Shown here piece after piece: positions 13,405-23,873 of a stretch of 64,000 nt of DNA. The position numbers and the translations under genes are program-made. Below the pieces are notes generated by a model that was given only the letters and a program-made list of their open reading frames with translations, had not been told where the DNA came from and ran no database searches. The DNA comes from Exophiala sp. HKRS030 (taxonomy: Eukaryota; Ascomycota; Eurotiomycetes; Chaetothyriales; Herpotrichiellaceae). Each line of letters opens with the position of its first letter. Position 1 is the first letter of the stretch. Location of the stretch: NCBI GenBank assembly GCA_023897205.1, contig JAHWDD010000004.1:3658001-3722000 (forward strand), read 5' to 3'.

Positions 13405-16400
13405 TCAATGATCAAGATCCACAACCTGAGCGAGGCCTTGATTTTGAATCAATGTCTTCCTCCTCTCCTCAGTAACCAAGATGGCCCCGGCTCTTTCCAA
13501 TCCTGGTCCGATACTGGCTTTTCTGGCACTCATGGCTCTCAACGTCTCTTCTGCAAGTGCCTTGGGGCTGTTCTTGGCAGTTTGGCGATGTGTCCTCATG
13601 AAACTGCGCTGCGCAGTCATTTCATGATCGTCGGAATCCGCTTTGATGAGAGTGAAGGTGTCCAGTTCAAGATCGTCTTGGGATTTCATCGATGATACAG
13701 GTGTCGTGCTACGGCCCTGTTCATCCGAGAGATAGCGAGCTCTATCCTGGGCGATAGTCTGAGGGTCTAAGTAAGAAAAAGTTCTAGCCTTCTGTATGGA
13801 CTTGGGTTTGTACAAGAATGGAGACACGTCGAAACTTGATGACTTTTGCTTACCAATGTGTTTGGTAGAAGGACCATCCCCATGTTTCATCGCAACATCG
13901 TATAGGTGGTCCTCCTCAATATGTTTGATCCATGCCTTTTCGTTACCAAAGGACTTTGATGCCGTGACCAGTCCAGACGCATCCTCTACCAAGAATTGAC
14001 ATCTTCTCCACCAGCACACGTATCCATTTTCTAGGAGTTCAGCTGCTGAAGGGCAATGGACTTTACTGACGTGATGCCGCAGAGTCTCGAAATTGTGTAG
14101 GTGGGCTCCGCATCGTTTCCATCGGCATCGGAATTTGGGATTGGAAGTTTGAGACGGTACACTGACAGAAATCTGAGTGGGCGGAGTTGCCGCGCTCTTC
14201 AATGCTGCGACACCGGAGTTGACATTCTTGGAACCAAAGGGACGTCCACGCTTCTTGCCGCTTGGAAAGGTAGAGATGGTTGCCATGTTGGGAACTGGTT
14301 TTGTGTTGTCTTCGGTACGAATCGACGAAGAGCGAACAGAGCGGCGTCGGACCCCGGATATGACACTAGAATTTCGTCGGCGACGTTTCAGTGTGTCCTT
14401 ATCCGACCCACGCTGCCCATGAGATGGATGCGCGAGGGAAGGTGAGTTTGACTCCGGGTGAAGTCGTCCATGTGAAAGTGAATGGTCGTTTGGCGTGAAG
14501 TGTTGCGGGAATGTTTCCTCCACAGGCGCAGGCGTGTCACGCTTACCCAATTTGGACAAGCGTGGTTCAGGTGTCTTCTCATGCCTCTTCACATATTGTC
14601 CAAGTTGATATCGCGGAGGCTCCATGGGAATCTCAATCAGTGCCACCTGCGGTACATCAGGCCCTCCAGGATCAATAGCATCCCAATCGAATGTACTGAG
14701 GTCAGAGTCGATGTCAATAAGCTTGCCAAGCAACCCAGCCATATGCGCATTCAGCGGCCTCTCTGTTGGATGTCTACCCGCCGCGATAAGAATGTCCCTT
14801 GCTACTGTCTTTGGATTATAATAAGTCTTCTGCAGCGCTTCATTCTTGTTGATCTGTTTGGCCAAGGCTTTGTACGACTTTTTGGTAGTTGAGGCAGGGG
14901 CTGGTCCTGGAACTGTGGCAGGCAGGGGACGGTTGCGACCTGGTCCTTGTTGTGGTGTCTCATTCGGGTTGAATTTGACGGGAGCGGTTTCTGTGGCTAT
15001 GGACCAATTTGCGGAAGGTCCCTGAGGCTGTAATGTCGTAGTTGGCGGTGCTATCGAACCCATATGACTCTTCTGGTACTCCTCAAAAGGATCATGCTCC
15101 GGAGATGCACTGGCGACTCTTGCTTGTTTCCGCGATAGGACATAATCCTCGTGATCGCTCAATGCCGTCAAATCCACAATTTCGGAAAAGTCACGCTTCC
15201 GTGCCATTGCTTCCTTGGTGCCTTGCGGAAATTCCCGTCGGGTCATGTTCATCATGGTAGACGACCCTGACCTTGCGGCTCTCACCGGTGCTCCCATTGG
15301 AGGTGTCGGACGGTACTCGGCCGGGCGCGGCCCTTGATAGAATTGAGGAGCAAGGGGCCTCACGGTCCCTGGAGGTGCAACTGCATTCATGGGATGGCTG
15401 TTTCTTTGATTCACTGGTTGAAAGCTGGTCGGTGGTGGAATAGGTCGTGTAATTGGGTTAGGGATCTGGGGCGGCACAGGTTGCAGTGAGGGCGCAGCGG
15501 GAGCAATGTTCGGCATCGGTGGTGTCATCTTTGGTTCAATTTGCTGTCCTGGGAAAGGATGTAGGGCTTGAGATGGCGATGGTGGAGCTTTCTGGGAGGC
15601 ATCATTCAAACGCGGCACTTTGCTCAAGAGCTGACGTGCAAATTGGCCTCGGTGAAACTTGAACCCTTTTCCTTCTAGTATTTCGCACAAGTCAATATAG
15701 CTAGGATTTTTCTCGAGGATTGCATGAATGTCCGCTACTGTAATCCCAACTTCCTCGTTAGCCGGTACTGATTTCAAGGCTTTGACAGCGGCTTCAGCCA
15801 GCGCATTTCTCTTTTCCTCTGGCCAAATTGTGCCCCCGTCAGCCGTTCGTGGTGGAAGGCCCTGAGTGAAAACAGGAGACTCCACAGATATTGCCTGTGA
15901 CGGGGCTGCTGATACTGGCGCAGGGGCGGGCGGAGCGTTTGTAGAAGGATGAGCGTGAGCAATTGGATTGACATGATCTCCACTAAGTTGCGAACCCGCA
16001 TGGGGCTTTGCTTGAGGAGTCGTATGTGGTACAGACGTCGGTTTCGAGGCATCACGCGCGCCGCGAGCTGCATTGGGACCTTTTTTCACGTTGTAGGACG
16101 CCCGGATCCGGCGTTCGGCAGGAAACCGTCCTAGATCAGGTAAGGCTTCCAGATTGTTTTCGACCACAACCTTATAACCATTTGAATGCGCTGGTGTCGG
16201 TACAGGCGTTCTCTGCTGGTTTTTGGCAGGGGTCTGCTCATCTGTGAAGTGTGGAATGGAGGTTTTTGACCGAGGGGTAGGTATTGCAGCTTGAGCCAGT
16301 CGAGGAGACGAAGACGGAGACTGTACAGAGGCCGCGGGCTTTCGCATATCATCCCATAGCTTTTGGAACAACACTGGATCTTTAGTCCGGAAATCTTTCA

Positions 16401-17805
16401 TCTTCTCCATCATTGCTTTCAGCTCGGCTGCCATGTCTGGTTCTGAAGATTGGGTAGTCGGTCCACTTTCGTCGGTACCCTCCCCAGAGATTTTCTGATT
16501 GGTTATCGGACGGTCATTTCGTTTTGGCTTCTTGTTCGAACTTGTAGCCTTCGCCTGTACAGAGGCCGCCTGCTTCTGCTTTGCAGCTTCATCGTTGAGT
16601 CGTGGGTTTTCGGCGGCTGCAGCTTCCTCTTCCTTCTTCCGCTCAGCAGTGGCTTCCTCTTCAACCTTCCTCTTTGCTGCTTCTTCAGCCGCTCTTCGTC
16701 TTCTCTCATGTTCTCTGGCATATGGATTGAAGACTTGTGCCGGGTCGATGTAGTTAGGCATAACGTTTTGCGGTTCTATCGTAGTAGAGTATTGTGGTTG
16801 AGAGTATTCCTCGGTGGACTGTGTCACAAGCTTTGAGATACTGTTTCCTTGTGGTCTTTGTTGTTGTTGAATTTGGCTGGCAGAGGGCCCTGCTCCTTGA
16901 CTCGTAGTGCTGGCATGTTGGTAGCCCTGATCCTGTGACGTTCCCTGTCGCTGGTCTCGCTCACTTATCGAATTGCTCAACTGAGGAGACTGCTGGACGT
17001 GAGAAGAAGATCGCCTTTGAGATTGAGGCAGATTTGACTGATAGAATGGTGAGACTGGGTTCTGTACCACACCATTTCTTACTGCGCTGGAAGCCTCTGA
17101 GACCGGTGAAGCCGATGCTTGTGGGTATTTGCGGCTGACTGCACCTGCGAGAGCCGCAGCTGCAGCAGGCATAGGTGGCGACTGACCAGGAATTGATGCC
17201 GAGTTATCCTGGTACCTGTAATCGGACGGTCGATTCGACGAGTTGTGCTGGCGCACGTTGTTTTGGGTGGCCGTAGACAGCGCACGATCCGTTCCGGTTG
17301 CGCCAGAATATGATGAGTCCGGAGGGAGACTTGATTGTTGCGTTCGGTCACCCCGCCGCTGCGATCCCGAGTCACTCAAGCCCGATGCATAGGCCAGGCC
17401 GTTCAGACCCTGCGTTGACTGGTTTGAGGAATGGGTCCGATAGCTTCCCTGCATAGTGCCTCCCAGTGACGATTGCGCTTCATGTACCAATGACTGCCTC
17501 CTATGCACATGAGTAGACCTTTGCGCATTCACACTTCTTCGAGAGGATTCGTCGAGGGTGTGTGGTTGGCTCGGACTGTTCGGGAAGCTCTGCTGATTCT
17601 GCTCCGACCAGTCATACGCCGTTGGGCCATAGTGAGACTGTCGGACATCGTTAGAATAGGAGGCTTGACTACCATAGCGCTCGCTCGTCTGTCTCCCACG
17701 GATGTATGTACTCTGCATGCCCTGGCTCTGACTCTTGTTTTGGCTCTGGGTCTGGGTCGTGGGGTCGTAGTAATTGCCGTAAGGGGGGATTGAAGGGTAT
17801 GACAT
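13405..17805 (-). CDS. large AT-hook and C2H2-like zinc-finger nuclear protein
   Basis: One uninterrupted 1466-codon frame. Residues 1 to about 350 are Gln/Ser/Tyr-rich and probably disordered. About 360-420 is a charged Glu/Lys/Arg helix-forming segment. About 670-725 is a compact conserved-looking helical region, and around 990-1060 a second ordered segment follows. An AT-hook core (KRGRPFGSKN) lies near residue 1187. Two C-x4-C...H...H zinc-binding units follow near 1225 and 1260-1295 (CRWKRC and CWWRRC). The composition fits a chromatin or transcription protein acting on AT-rich DNA in the nucleus. I cannot assign it to a named complex. It is transcribed divergently from the L26 gene across about 520 bp. 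Confidence 0.85.
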   Translation of the reverse strand: MSYPSIPPYGNYYDPTTQTQSQNKSQSQGMQSTYIRGRQTSERYGSQASYSNDVRQSHYGPTAYDWSEQNQQSFPNSPSQPHTLDESSRRSVNAQRSTHVHRRQSLVHEAQSSLGGTMQGSYRTHSSNQSTQGLNGLAYASGLSDSGSQRRGDRTQQSSLPPDSSYSGATGTDRALSTATQNNVRQHNSSNRPSDYRYQDNSASIPGQSPPMPAAAAALAGAVSRKYPQASASPVSEASSAVRNGVVQNPVSPFYQSNLPQSQRRSSSHVQQSPQLSNSISERDQRQGTSQDQGYQHASTTSQGAGPSASQIQQQQRPQGNSISKLVTQSTEEYSQPQYSTTIEPQNVMPNYIDPAQVFNPYAREHERRRRAAEEAAKRKVEEEATAERKKEEEAAAAENPRLNDEAAKQKQAASVQAKATSSNKKPKRNDRPITNQKISGEGTDESGPTTQSSEPDMAAELKAMMEKMKDFRTKDPVLFQKLWDDMRKPAASVQSPSSSPRLAQAAIPTPRSKTSIPHFTDEQTPAKNQQRTPVPTPAHSNGYKVVVENNLEALPDLGRFPAERRIRASYNVKKGPNAARGARDASKPTSVPHTTPQAKPHAGSQLSGDHVNPIAHAHPSTNAPPAPAPVSAAPSQAISVESPVFTQGLPPRTADGGTIWPEEKRNALAEAAVKALKSVPANEEVGITVADIHAILEKNPSYIDLCEILEGKGFKFHRGQFARQLLSKVPRLNDASQKAPPSPSQALHPFPGQQIEPKMTPPMPNIAPAAPSLQPVPPQIPNPITRPIPPPTSFQPVNQRNSHPMNAVAPPGTVRPLAPQFYQGPRPAEYRPTPPMGAPVRAARSGSSTMMNMTRREFPQGTKEAMARKRDFSEIVDLTALSDHEDYVLSRKQARVASASPEHDPFEEYQKSHMGSIAPPTTTLQPQGPSANWSIATETAPVKFNPNETPQQGPGRNRPLPATVPGPAPASTTKKSYKALAKQINKNEALQKTYYNPKTVARDILIAAGRHPTERPLNAHMAGLLGKLIDIDSDLSTFDWDAIDPGGPDVPQVALIEIPMEPPRYQLGQYVKRHEKTPEPRLSKLGKRDTPAPVEETFPQHFTPNDHSLSHGRLHPESNSPSLAHPSHGQRGSDKDTLKRRRRNSSVISGVRRRSVRSSSIRTEDNTKPVPNMATISTFPSGKKRGRPFGSKNVNSGVAALKSAATPPTQISVSVPSQTSNPKFRCRWKRCGAHLHNFETLRHHVSKVHCPSAAELLENGYVCWWRRCQFLVEDASGLVTASKSFGNEKAWIKHIEEDHLYDVAMKHGDGPSTKHIGKQKSSSFDVSPFLYKPKSIQKARTFSYLDPQTIAQDRARYLSDEQGRSTTPVSSMKSQDDLELDTFTLIKADSDDHEMTAQRSFMRTHRQTAKNSPKALAEETLRAMSARKASIGPGLERAGAILVTEERRKTLIQNQGLAQVVDLDH

Positions 17806-18326
17806 ATTTTAGCAAGCGAGCTTCAAAGCGAGGATGGTAGGCGCAAGCCAGTCTCATCGCATTGGCTTCGCTCCGTCCTACTCTTTCCTTCTTATTTTAC
17901 CGTCACTGCGGCGCAAACCGGTCGATGTATTTTGTCCTCGAGGATTATCGCGCGGGAACATTGAGGGAAGCCTTTGGGCTCGCTCTACCGCGAAAGGCGC
18001 CTTTTTCGCATCCCGCGGACCACATGCCGCTTGTAAAGGCACAGGTTGACCTGACTGCGAGGCCAGTCACTTGAGGATGAACGGCGGAAACGAATCTCGT
18101 ACTGACGCGCAGGTGGGTAACGAGTTAAATGTGGAGCGACAGACAGACAGCCTTGTTCGGAGCTAGCCTCGGATCTTAGCAATTGCGCAGCCAAGCCCGT
18201 CAAATATCACGTGACGACCAACTCTTGGCAGTCGCACATCGAAAACTTGCGGGCAAAGCGTATCCATACAACCACCGATTTACACCTTGTCGTCGACACT
18301 CACTTCCACATCGTCAAACCGCCAAA
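17806..18326. promoter_or_regulatory. divergent promoter between AT-hook gene and RPL26
   Basis: The 521-bp region separates two head-to-head genes and must contain both promoters. It has pyrimidine-rich runs near both ends. I could not assign specific factor sites. Confidence 0.45.
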
Positions 18327-18919
18327 ATGACAAAGATCAACCACGGTATGCAGCATCTACGAGACTATGTCAGGCTTGTAATGTATCTAACGGAATCACC
18401 AGGTCTGGCTTCCTCGAGGCGCAAGTCTCGCAAGCTTCACTACGATGCTCCCTCCCACGCTCGACGAGTGATCATGAGTGCTCCTTTGAGCAAGGAACTG
18501 AGAGAAAAGCACAATGTTGGTCTTTCCGAAAAGAATCCTTTCACTCCTCACTCTCGCTCCCCCGAACGGGGAGAACTTCTGGACGAAACGTCGAAAGCGA
18601 GAAAGAAAAAGTCTGGCTAATAACCTTTCCTTAAAACAAAAAACAGGTCCGCAGCATCCCCATCCGAAAAGACGACGAAGTCACCGTTGTGCGAGGCACC
18701 AACAAGGGCCGTGAAGGCAAGGTCACGTCCGTGTACCGATTGAAGTACCTCATCCACGTCGAGCGAGTGTCCCGCGAAAAGTCCAACGGTCAATCCGTGC
18801 CCATCGGCATCCACCCCAGCAAAGTCGTCGTCACCAAGCTCAAGCTCGACAAGGACCGAGAAAAGATCCTGGAGAGAATCTCCAAGGGCCGCGAAGCCGT
18901 CAAGTCAAAGTCATCTTGA
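18327..18919 (+). CDS. RPL26: 60S ribosomal protein L26 (uL24)
   Basis: Exons 18327-18345, 18403-18515 and 18647-18919 encode 134 residues, the usual eukaryotic size. The protein has the basic N-terminus (SSRRKSRK), the KELREKHN segment and a KOW region ([17 protein letters not shown]) that binds 25S rRNA near the peptide exit tunnel. The first exon holds only six codons plus one base, a common pattern in fungal ribosomal protein genes. Intron 2 (131 bp) is larger than its neighbours and uses a GTTGGT donor. This donor is forced because only it joins the conserved blocks ending HN and beginning VRSIP in frame. Long introns in ribosomal protein genes sometimes regulate expression, but nothing here proves that. 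Confidence 0.95.
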
Positions 18920-20456
18920 TTTTCCCCTTTTCCTGGTTGATGGGTTATTTTGCGGGCTGGAGGTGATGACGATCCAGAGTAGAAGAAAAAAAAACATGCC
19001 AACATGATTGAAGAAGATTATTTTTTTTTCTGTACCACGACGGGCCACCCGCTCTCTGTTTCTCCTTCAAGGGAAAGAGAACTGAAAGGCGGAGTCGGAG
19101 TGGGAGAGAAAACAAACAAGGATCACGGGCATAATAACTTTTGACAAACATTTTCCAAGAGCCACGTCCGTCGTCTCTACATAACAATTACACCCCGGCG
19201 TGGCCTCTCACAATTTTGTCAAGCATGAATGGAAAAAACAAAAATTCAAAATCCGAGGCTGATGATGATGATGATCCTCCTGCTGTCGTTGTCTTTGTGT
19301 GAACAAGAACGGTCGAACCTCACTTTCTGTTTCGAGGAAAGTACAGCAACATTTCCCCCCTTGTTTGTTGTTCGTTGTCGTCGAGTGTGCTTTGGGTTTT
19401 TGGTTTGGTGGGCCATTTTCATCTACGGACTCCCTCCTCCTCTAGCCCTCCCTCTTTTTTTTCTCTTGCCAGTATTATCTCCTTGCCTGCCGATCCTCCG
19501 TGGTTTGATCAAGGTATACGGCTGGCGCAGATTGAATTTTTTCCACGCACAACCTATTATGCCCCTCCCGGGGCGTACATGTGTGTGGTTTTTTTCTTTC
19601 CGGCAGACTGTCTACGAGGGATAACCTACAGTTTTCCTTATGAGTTGCAGGATTTTGATGGCGAGATACAGAAGAAAACTTCCCTCCCCCCTCCCTTAAC
19701 CCCCCTTGGTCCATGTCTGTTTTGTTCGTTGGTAGTTTTGTTGCTCCCCTTGTTGACATGTACACAGTATTTGTCTCTCGCGTGAGTCTTGCCCATGGCC
19801 CATGACCCGTTACCCGCCGCTCAGAAAGTCGATTCAATTTCGCCTCCAACCGGTGACAACCCTTTTTCAACACCGTTCGGGACACCTCGTATATGCACTT
19901 GTCTGAACGACCTACCAAAACTATCTACCTACCTACCTAGTAGCGAGTACGCTGTTGGTGGTCTTATTTGGACTCAAGTACGCTCACTCATTACACGACG
20001 ACTACTTCTACTCGTGATGGTGCGTGCTTTGACGTCCGAATTAATAAAGTACGATGACGCGACTCCGTACACTTTGATTGATTTCTCCCCCGGGGAAAAT
20101 TTAACAACACCGAGACCGAGAAAAGCGATCAAGTATGGCGCAGGGAGATAGACCAAAAAAAAAGGAGTATGCCGCAGACAAAGTATCCATGAAGAGAAAC
20201 ATCATACAGTTATCTCCCGTTTCCAGGCTAGATACCTATCCAAAACACACAAAGTACCTGACATTGCTGTCGACACACACGAATACTACGTACCATACAA
20301 AGACTATCCAAGGTGGGAAGGTAGGTGGTAGGTGTAAGGTAGCAGCCCTATGCCGTCCGTTCAAAACTGTCATCTGCCAGACTTCCTTTTCTCCCCAAGC
20401 GCCCCTGACGGGTTCATCGTGAGCCTCAAGGTACTCAGCCCAAAAAAAAGTCTCGC
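18920..20456. other. intergenic between convergent RPL26 and the MIP channel
   Basis: This AT-rich and pyrimidine-rich 1.5 kb has long hydrophobic frames that come from T-rich low-complexity sequence (for example 19229-19785). They show no domain. A CTAC tetranucleotide run lies around 19922-19939. No gene is called. Confidence 0.4.
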
Positions 20457-21665
20457 TCAGAACTGCTTGCTTCGAACGCCATTCTCGCCGGCGGCATTCA
20501 TGGCACCTTGATTCGTCTGCCAGGGGTCCTCGTCGATATGGTCGGCGGCAAGATTCACGCCCGTGATGCGGCTCACGTGCCGCTTCAGGCCCTCCTCGCC
20601 CTCGGCGTGCTCGGCGTGCCCACTGTGTATCTTCTGCAGGCTGTCCCGCATGAGGAACTCGTAGTAGCCCGTGGCGAAGATGGTGGCGGGGACGTTGACG
20701 AGGATGCTGATCCAGGGGTAGCCGTTGTCAAAGGTGAAGGCCTCCTTGCCGAAGAAGATGGCGGCGACCATCCGCGTGCCCAGGTCCCTGGCCAGGTTCG
20801 TGGAGATGGTGTTGCCCGCGAAACCCCAGACCATGGTCGCGTACGCGATGCCGATCGTAAAGGGGACCGACACGGCGCTGACGAACGGGTTGGCCGGGTC
20901 CAGGCACGTCCAGATGACGATGCCGATGTAGCTGTCGACGAACCACTCTTGCATGAACAAGTAACCCTGGTTGGTCTGGTCCGGGTTGGGGAACGGGCAG
21001 AGGATGCTGGCCACGCCGCCGTTGTACACCGAGGTGCCGTGCTCACGGAGGTCGATTTCCTTGGCGGCCGAGATCTGAGGCCAGTAGCAACCCACCAACA
21101 GCAAGCCGGCCATGAAGGAGCCAAAGATCTGTGCAAAGATGTAATGCGGCACTTTCTTCCAGGGAAACCCTTGCCAGATCGCGAAGCAAATGGTGATGGC
21201 CGGGTTGAAGTGGCCACCGGAAATTGGAGCACATGTCTACAAAGGTCACTCTCACGTTAGCGGGCCCGTCCATGACATTGAAACGACGAAACAAGTTGGG
21301 GAAGCATTGTCCAAACTTACAATGATGGCGAAAGCGATGCCGATGGCAAATGCCCAGCCGATCTGGAAGAGAGATCCAAAGATGCTCACACCGATCTGCC
21401 CAGCCACCGGATTGGTCGTGGCCAGCGTGAAGGACGCCACCGAGGCGATCCCGGGGAAGACGTAGAAGAATACACCAGTGGCTTCGGCCATCATCTCACG
21501 CAGGATGCGAGGTCGCTTGTGCTCAAAGTTGAGTTTGCGCTGCGACACCGGCTTGGGGGGTACCACGTGCCTCGTAATGTGACGCTGAAGGGCGTCCGAG
21601 ACACCAACCTCGATGTCATTGGTATGCATTCTGGCCATGTCGTGGCCGCCGTTAGGTTGGGACAT
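20457..21665 (-). CDS. aquaporin/aquaglyceroporin-like MIP channel
   Basis: Two exons (21665-21321 and 21236-20457, intron 84 bp, donor GTAAGT) encode 374 residues. The first half-helix box is GGHFNPAIT (NPA at 126-128). The second box is NLARD (262-266), where the usual Pro is Leu. The Arg of the selectivity filter and the following Asp typical of glycerol-type channels are present. Six hydrophobic segments are visible, with hydrophilic N- and C-terminal tails of about 75 and 60 residues. MIP channels conduct water, glycerol or other small solutes across the plasma membrane or vacuole. Fungal members outside the yeast Fps1/Aqy groups often have altered NPA boxes. Substrate is not predictable from this. 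The splice joins an in-frame helix without gaps, so the model is secure. Confidence 0.9.
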
Positions 21666-22940
21666 GACTTGCTCGCTTAATGTCGATCACCCCGTCGAGG
21701 AACGTGGGCACGAGTATCAGTAAACAATCGAGAAGGAAGAAACTCGGAGTTGGCAAACAGAGTCTGGGGCTTGAAAGCGAGTTGAAGAGTAATCACGGGC
21801 ACGAAGCTGGGGCAATTGAGGGTTGATGTATCCCCATGGGTCACCCTCAATTTGGAAAATATTTCATGACTTGCCTCGGTCATGGTCCCTCGCAAAGCCA
21901 CCGTGGGTCGATGGTGAGACCCGGTTATGCCGTACGTGCATGAATAGGACTGGAGATGAAAAGGTCTTCGGAGCCGATCATAACCATATCGAGCATCAGA
22001 CTGGTGGGGAGACTGTGCTTTGGCGAGAAAATGCACCGTCCTCGCAGTAGCCGAAGGCGAGAGCAAGGAGCATAAAGACGGTGGACCGTCCTCGCATTCG
22101 TGCATAGAACAGAGAAAATGGAAGCAACTGCGCGTCGTCATCATGAGGCAAAGGGAACCTCAGTGCGGAAGCGGAACGTGATGACAAGCTTTTGGCTGTG
22201 TGCCACGCATTGATTAGCGAATTGAAGCCAAGTTGAAGAAGCTTTGGGTGGCAGAACCCTCGTCTTGGGAGATGGTCCTCTGGCGCAATGAGGAAGGCAG
22301 CTGGGACTATTGGACATGGGCATCATCAGAGCCGGCAGTCCCAGATGCAATCAGGAGCTGAGAACGTGCGAGGAGGCTTCGGGGATGGAGCTTTATTGGT
22401 CGCAACTCCGTAGTCCAGGAGATTGATAATACATCATCATCCGCACAAAGTTGTGCTGGTGGCGGAGACAAGCTCCATACCCCGGCGCCTCCCCCTGTAG
22501 GATTGTCGCTTGTGGGGAAGACCTCATTGCTTATCTGCTTTTTGCACGCGGAATGCAGTGACTTTCAGCCTCTGCCGGAGGATCTCATGCCGACACGCAG
22601 GACGCCACCAAAAGTAGTTCGTACGGTCGTCTTCCGTAACAGCCGGCGGCACCTATACCAAGGGTATCTGGAAAAAGTCTGCATCCAATTGCTTGGTCAG
22701 CGTAAATAATAGAACCCACGGGGCAACTTTGTCAGAAACCGTTCGAATAGCCGAAGCTAAGAGACTTCCGGTGGCAAAATTGGAACGCGATCGCATGATA
22801 TTTATGCAAGTCGGCTGCACGAACGAAAAAAGGAAATTTGAATGGACCGAGGTGGTTCTGCTGCCATCGCAAAATGTCATTCCTTTCAGGAAAAAGTATA
22901 TGGAGTACAAATAATGCTGGCCTGAGCGTACTGTAGGTGG
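21666..22940. other. intergenic, promoter of the MIP channel
   Basis: The right part contains only short frames of no recognisable family. It presumably carries the MIP promoter (its gene reads leftward from 21665) and the 3' region of the dehydrogenase gene. A near match to the TACTCCGTA motif is at 22404-22412. Confidence 0.45.
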
Positions 22941-23873
22941 CTACCACTTCTCGACATACGGCCGGATGTCGAGCTCATTCGTGAAGCAAGTCCTCGGTTG
23001 GGTATGGAGATACCAATACGAGTCGGCAATCTGTGGTACATGATCACTGTCAGCACCCTATTCTCAGGGCCAGGCAGGGCTGCACGTCTGCAGGTTGAAA
23101 ACTCACCGCCTCGGGCTTGATCTTTGCATCAGGATGGTCAAATTTGTAGTCCTTGGTCCTCTCGATATCAATGACTCCATCGATAATGGCGTGAGAGACA
23201 TGAATGCCCTTTGGTCCGAATTCCCTCGCCAGTGACTGTGCCAATGCTCTCATGGCGAATTTACCCGTGGCAAAGGACGAACAATTGGCGGATCCCTTCA
23301 TCGCAGCCGTTGCCGAAGTAAATATGAGGGTCGGTGGATATTCTGGTGAACTGTTTACCGTGTTGAGCAGTAGGGGCAAAACAGCCTGCGAAAACAGAAA
23401 GGCCCCCCGTCTATAACACTGACAGTCAGTCCACTCACTATTGTTGAGCAAACCATGGAAGGAATTCGACGTACCCGTTGGCTTCCCACCCCGCCTCAAA
23501 TTCTTCCTCCGACAAGTCTAGGAAGGGCTTTCGAACGAATCTCCCTCCGACGTTGTAGATTGCCGCAGCCAGTGACGCTCCTCCGGTCTCTTTCTTCAAC
23601 TGCTCAAATGCACTTTTGACACTCTTGCTGTCGGAACAATCGGTACTGATGCCAATCGCTTTCCCGCCTGCGGCTTCGATCTCTTTGACCAGGGGCTCAT
23701 AGTTGGCTGGGTTTCGCGCAAGGAGGGCGACGGAGTAAGTCTGGGCGAATCGACGAGCGACACTCGCACCTCTAGTGATGAATGAGCCCAGAGTTGACTT
23801 GGTGTACCTGGAGACAAACTTACGTGCCAGGTCCAACGCCTGCAACCACAGCCCATGCCTTTTGTGACGACAT
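22941..23873 (-). CDS. short-chain dehydrogenase/reductase, catalytic Tyr replaced by Phe
   Basis: Four exons (23873-23824, 23771-23475, 23410-23107, 23030-22941) encode 246 residues, the classical SDR length. The N-terminal Rossmann loop AGVGPGTG (residues 11-18) gives the GxxxGxG nucleotide site. The NNAG-equivalent region reads YNVGG. Catalytic Ser148 (FTSATAAMKG) and Lys166 (FATGKFA) are in place, but the Tyr of YxxxK is Phe162. The C-terminus carries a short segment rich in aromatic residues (IADSYWYLHTQ). The enzyme probably binds NAD(P)(H) in the cytosol. Whether it is an oxidoreductase without the canonical Tyr is unclear. All introns are 52-76 bp with good GT-AG borders. The substrate is unknown and there is no gene cluster around it. 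Confidence 0.88.

Noticed and set aside
19229..19785. two overlapping hydrophobic frames
   Set aside because: They come from T-rich low-complexity sequence with no conserved motif and no reliable start context.
20508..21260. 250-codon plus-strand frame opposite the MIP channel
   Set aside because: It is antisense to a secure channel exon with both helix boxes. The frame is open only because of the GC-rich codon bias of the opposite strand and has no domain.
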